Shown: piece by piece, positions 60,900 to 64,000 of the stretch
How positions within the stretch are numbered: the stretch's first letter is position 1
Layout of the letters: each line of letters starts with the position of its first letter
Origin: Larimichthys crocea
Taxonomy: Eukaryota > Chordata > Actinopteri > Sciaenidae
Assembly (NCBI RefSeq): GCF_000972845.2
Contig: NC_040019.1
Span: 11,795,001-11,859,000 of the forward strand
Reading direction: 5' to 3'
Length of the DNA: 64,000 nucleotides
Notes under the pieces: generated by a model
What the model saw: the letters and a program-made list of their open reading frames with translations, nothing else
Told to the model about the DNA's origin: nothing
Databases searched by the model: none
Made by a program: the position numbers and the translations under genes

Positions 60900-63800
60900 A
60901 TAAGCCATCCCATACCAATGACATGAGCCAAAAAAAGAAAACAGGGACAAAGCCTAAGACATATTTAGAAGACAGAAACAGCAGAATCAACTAAAAAAGA
61001 GTCACACCATTTTCCATTAAATTTCTTTTCCAAATGTTTTACAGGACTTCAAAGTTTTAAGAACATTCTAAAAGAAAATATGACATATACATAAAAAACC
61101 CATTTGTGGAAAACACAGAGGGTATCAAAAGGTTTCCCCTTGGATGATACACACAACTTTTACATTTTTTAATTAAAAATCATTAGAAGAAGCAACAGTT
61201 AAGGACAACATAAAACAAACTTCCATTACCGTCTCATTTAACGGCCCGGAGCTGTTTACTGACTGAAAAGCGAAATACAATTAATAAAGCATCTTGTATC
61301 CCCTCCATGACTAAACTGGTAAGCAAACATAATTTGAATGCAAATTCGTTGGCTGGTGACCACCTACTAATCAACGATAATTCCACCATCCTATTAACTT
61401 TCATATACAGATGAATTTTTTTTTTTTTAAATAAATAGAGCTTTACTTTGGATGTATTAGTTCTCACATTTATTTCTTCAAGCTGCGTTCTCTTCGAAAC
61501 ATCAGTAGGTATAACAGGAAATCAGACTTCAAAGCAAACTGGCTCAGTCTGTTGCCTTTTTATAGCATGTCTGGATCCAAGTGCTCAACTCAGACATTTA
61601 AATGAGCTGTCATGAAAGCAAGACCATATGTATACACACACACACACACACACACACACAGTGCCTACTTTTATCAGTGCACACACAAAGACACAAAACA
61701 AACAGCCACTGACATCTTGGTTATTGTGTTTTTTGTGGTGTCATTAGTGACCAAAGTGAGAGCTAAGTTGCAAAAGCAAAGCGATGCTAATACAGTAGTC
61801 AAGCCAATTAACTTGACTTGATTACATTCTTCTAATGAACTTTCAAAACAAAGTCGAGCTCTGACTGGTCGTGCTGCTGTTTATGTAACAATTATGTTAT
61901 CTTTAATGAGCTATGAATAGACACTGTGCAGTGGTCTTTATTTCACCAGAGGATCTCTCAGGCTGAATGGTGTGAAATTCATTTATTATGAAACCAAAGA
62001 CTACAGAGGATCGTCTGGAAGAGAGACATAAAACGATACAAACCACAAACGTATACCTCGAACATCTAACTGTGGCAGGTAATGACAAAATAAATCACAC
62101 AGCAGAGTCAGCTCAGGGACTCATTGTCAACCAGTGTTTGGGAGTATGTTGCTAATGCAAAGTTATGCAGTTGTGCGGACTTAACAAGTGTAATTGATCT
62201 GCAGACAGACACTGTTCCACCTGATGCACCCGGGGAGCCGTTCCGATTTAATGACATGAAACACTGATATTACAGAAGAGGTGTGTGCAGACAACTGTAT
62301 CAGAGAGCTAACAAAGGAATCTAACTCAGGCTTGACTTGCTCTTTATTAAAACTTTAACGTCCAAGGAGAATTTAGTAAGCAGACAGGCGGATATGTATG
62401 TGTCCATGTATCGTTGCCTACAAGAGCTAAGATACTTTCAAGTTAGACTGTGTTGAACTGCTTTTGGCAAGAAGAAATTTAAAATGAAGTTTTCAGACAT
62501 TTAATATAAATATTACATTTTCTGGACAGCTTAACTTTCATTTTAGCTCTGCTTTTGGTATCCCATAAAAACATCTGCCTCTTTAACTGCTAAATGCTTC
62601 ATTGTGTTCCCCATCTTGTCGCTAACTTTATCTGTTAGATGCACTTTATCTGTGACTTTATCGCTTAGATGAACTAACTGTCTAACAGCTGACTGCTTCG
62701 TCTGAGTGAACCAAAAGGAGTTGACCCACTGTTGATGTAAAAATATCGATTATAGCTGCTTCAATCTCAGCTATTTCAGCAAAGCGTATGCTACCAGTAC
62801 TTGTACTTGTTGAATTGGACATGGTAGGTATCTGAAATATGAGAGCAATTGAACAGATGGTAAAAGTATTGGCCTCTTGTAGAAATTCTTGCTCAGTCCA
62901 AAAAAGACCTTTAAGGGATTTATAGTGAAATCCAGTTTTTGTATCATCTATTCCTGTCACCATGGAGATTTGACTGGTAAGAGAGGTCTTGTTCAATGTC
63001 ATTCTTCAGCTTCAACTATGGCATCGTCCTCAAGCTCCCTCTGGACCTCTTTTGTCTCTGTGCTTAATGTCAGCTACAGATGACGATGATGATCTCTTCT
63101 CTTCTCGCCTCATGTGTGTGGCTTCAACTTGTTTCCAGAGATGAGACTCGCATCTATATCGATATTGATAACAGAGAAGGAGTTTCTACACTCACTGGAA
63201 TTAATACATTTTTTGAGTAGCAAATCAGAAAGACAATAAAACAGGATATTTGTCTTTGATAGTCATGGAACAGAAAACAAGGAACAAACGTCAGGACCTC
63301 AAGACACTAAAATATCAAAATAATTGCAGTTTTCCTGGTGTTGACTGCTGTGATTGACCAAACTAATCTTGAATCAGCTCGACTTGTCTTTTTAAAAAGC
63401 CCTATATCTCTCTAAATTTTTATTATCCAGTTTACAGCACAGTAATGCTGGTTCCGCTGGGGCCTCTAAAGTGGAGCAAAGATAATTTGCTGAGAAATCT
63501 TGGCAGGAAATTATTTGTGGTCCTCAAAAGTAAAATTGGGAAAACTTTCTTTGTCTGTGGGGAGGTAAAAATATGTGCTGTATATGAAGAGCTTTTGTAG
63601 TATGAATTTAATATACTTCAGCTTTCCGGTGTGTGTTTTACAATAATATTGCATAACTGTGGTGGTTAGAGATTTCATGAAACAAATAGAAGAAAAGGTT
63701 CAAGGCAGACCTAATGAAATGTTTCTGATCAAGAATAATTCATACAGACAGCTCCCTCATTTACCAGAATGAAAAAATTATGACAAATAATGACAATGTG

Positions 63801-64000
63801 TTGAGGTCCATATTTCTAGGCCTTGACTGAATTCATTCAAAAACCGGACTGAGTCTTATTTGAGGTAGCATGCCTAAACGTTTGATTTTATGTAATGAAA
63901 CACATATGTAGGTCTATATCTTATCATTTAGCATTGTATAATTATAATTATATCATATTATAATAATATTAATATATACATTATTTAAGTTGATTTTTTT
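60900..64000. other. Intergenic to right edge, one microsatellite
   Basis: AT-rich with an (AC)n array at 61633-61660. A 106-codon minus-strand frame (62682-63002) has no recognisable features. The last 100 bp are strongly AT-rich. Confidence 0.5.
61633..61660. repeat. (AC)n microsatellite
   Basis: About 28 bp of AC dinucleotides in intergenic DNA. Confidence 0.93.

Noticed and set aside
62682..63002. 106-codon minus-strand frame
   Set aside because: No domain, no homologue recalled, AT-rich context and no splice partners. Treated as chance.
1..64000. CRISPR arrays, operons or other prokaryotic systems
   Set aside because: All genes are spliced vertebrate genes. The only regular repeats are microsatellites and transposons.

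Overview
This is vertebrate nuclear DNA, almost certainly from a ray-finned (percomorph-type) fish. It holds three multi-exon genes with GT-AG introns, whose proteins are close to human MTREX, DHX29 and PSTPIP2. The introns carry fish-typical hAT-like MITEs, tRNA-derived SINEs and long dinucleotide arrays. Gene models were built by hand from open exons, splice sites and phase. Family and human comparisons are from memory, not from a search.

Layout. (1) 570-19283, minus: MTREX (nuclear exosome helicase Mtr4), 25 exons visible; the last one or two exons lie beyond the left edge. (2) 19507-26285, plus: exons 1-23 of DHX29 with broken frames. (3) 26380-26389: a run of 10 Ns. (4) 26791-27373, minus: a second, intact copy of MTREX exons 1-2. 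(5) 27600-35950, plus: a complete DHX29 of 28 exons, 1386 codons plus stop. (6) 37817-47830, minus: a complete PSTPIP2 of 14 exons, 335 codons plus stop. (7) 48 kb to the end: gene-poor sequence with a LINE relic, a SINE and microsatellites.

The main structural result is that 17868-26379 and 26390-34585 are two versions of the same segment. The first ends exactly where the second will end, and the second begins exactly where the first began, with only the N run between them. That is what two overlapping, unmerged contigs look like. The first version is rich in one-base losses in short runs that break almost every exon. It also carries a 408-bp hAT-like element absent from the second version, plus several clean multi-base differences. 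The simplest reading is a false duplication from two haplotypes, the left one poorly polished, rather than a true tandem gene duplication.

MTREX and DHX29 are divergent with 226 bp between start codons, so they probably share a bidirectional promoter. MTREX feeds RNA to the nuclear exosome. DHX29 helps the 43S ribosomal complex scan structured leaders. PSTPIP2 is a cytoplasmic F-BAR adaptor in myeloid-type cells and lies tail-to-tail with DHX29. I found no undescribed biological system. The most useful observations are the assembly artefact, the insertion polymorphism, an ITIM-like tail on PSTPIP2, and some motif-level oddities.
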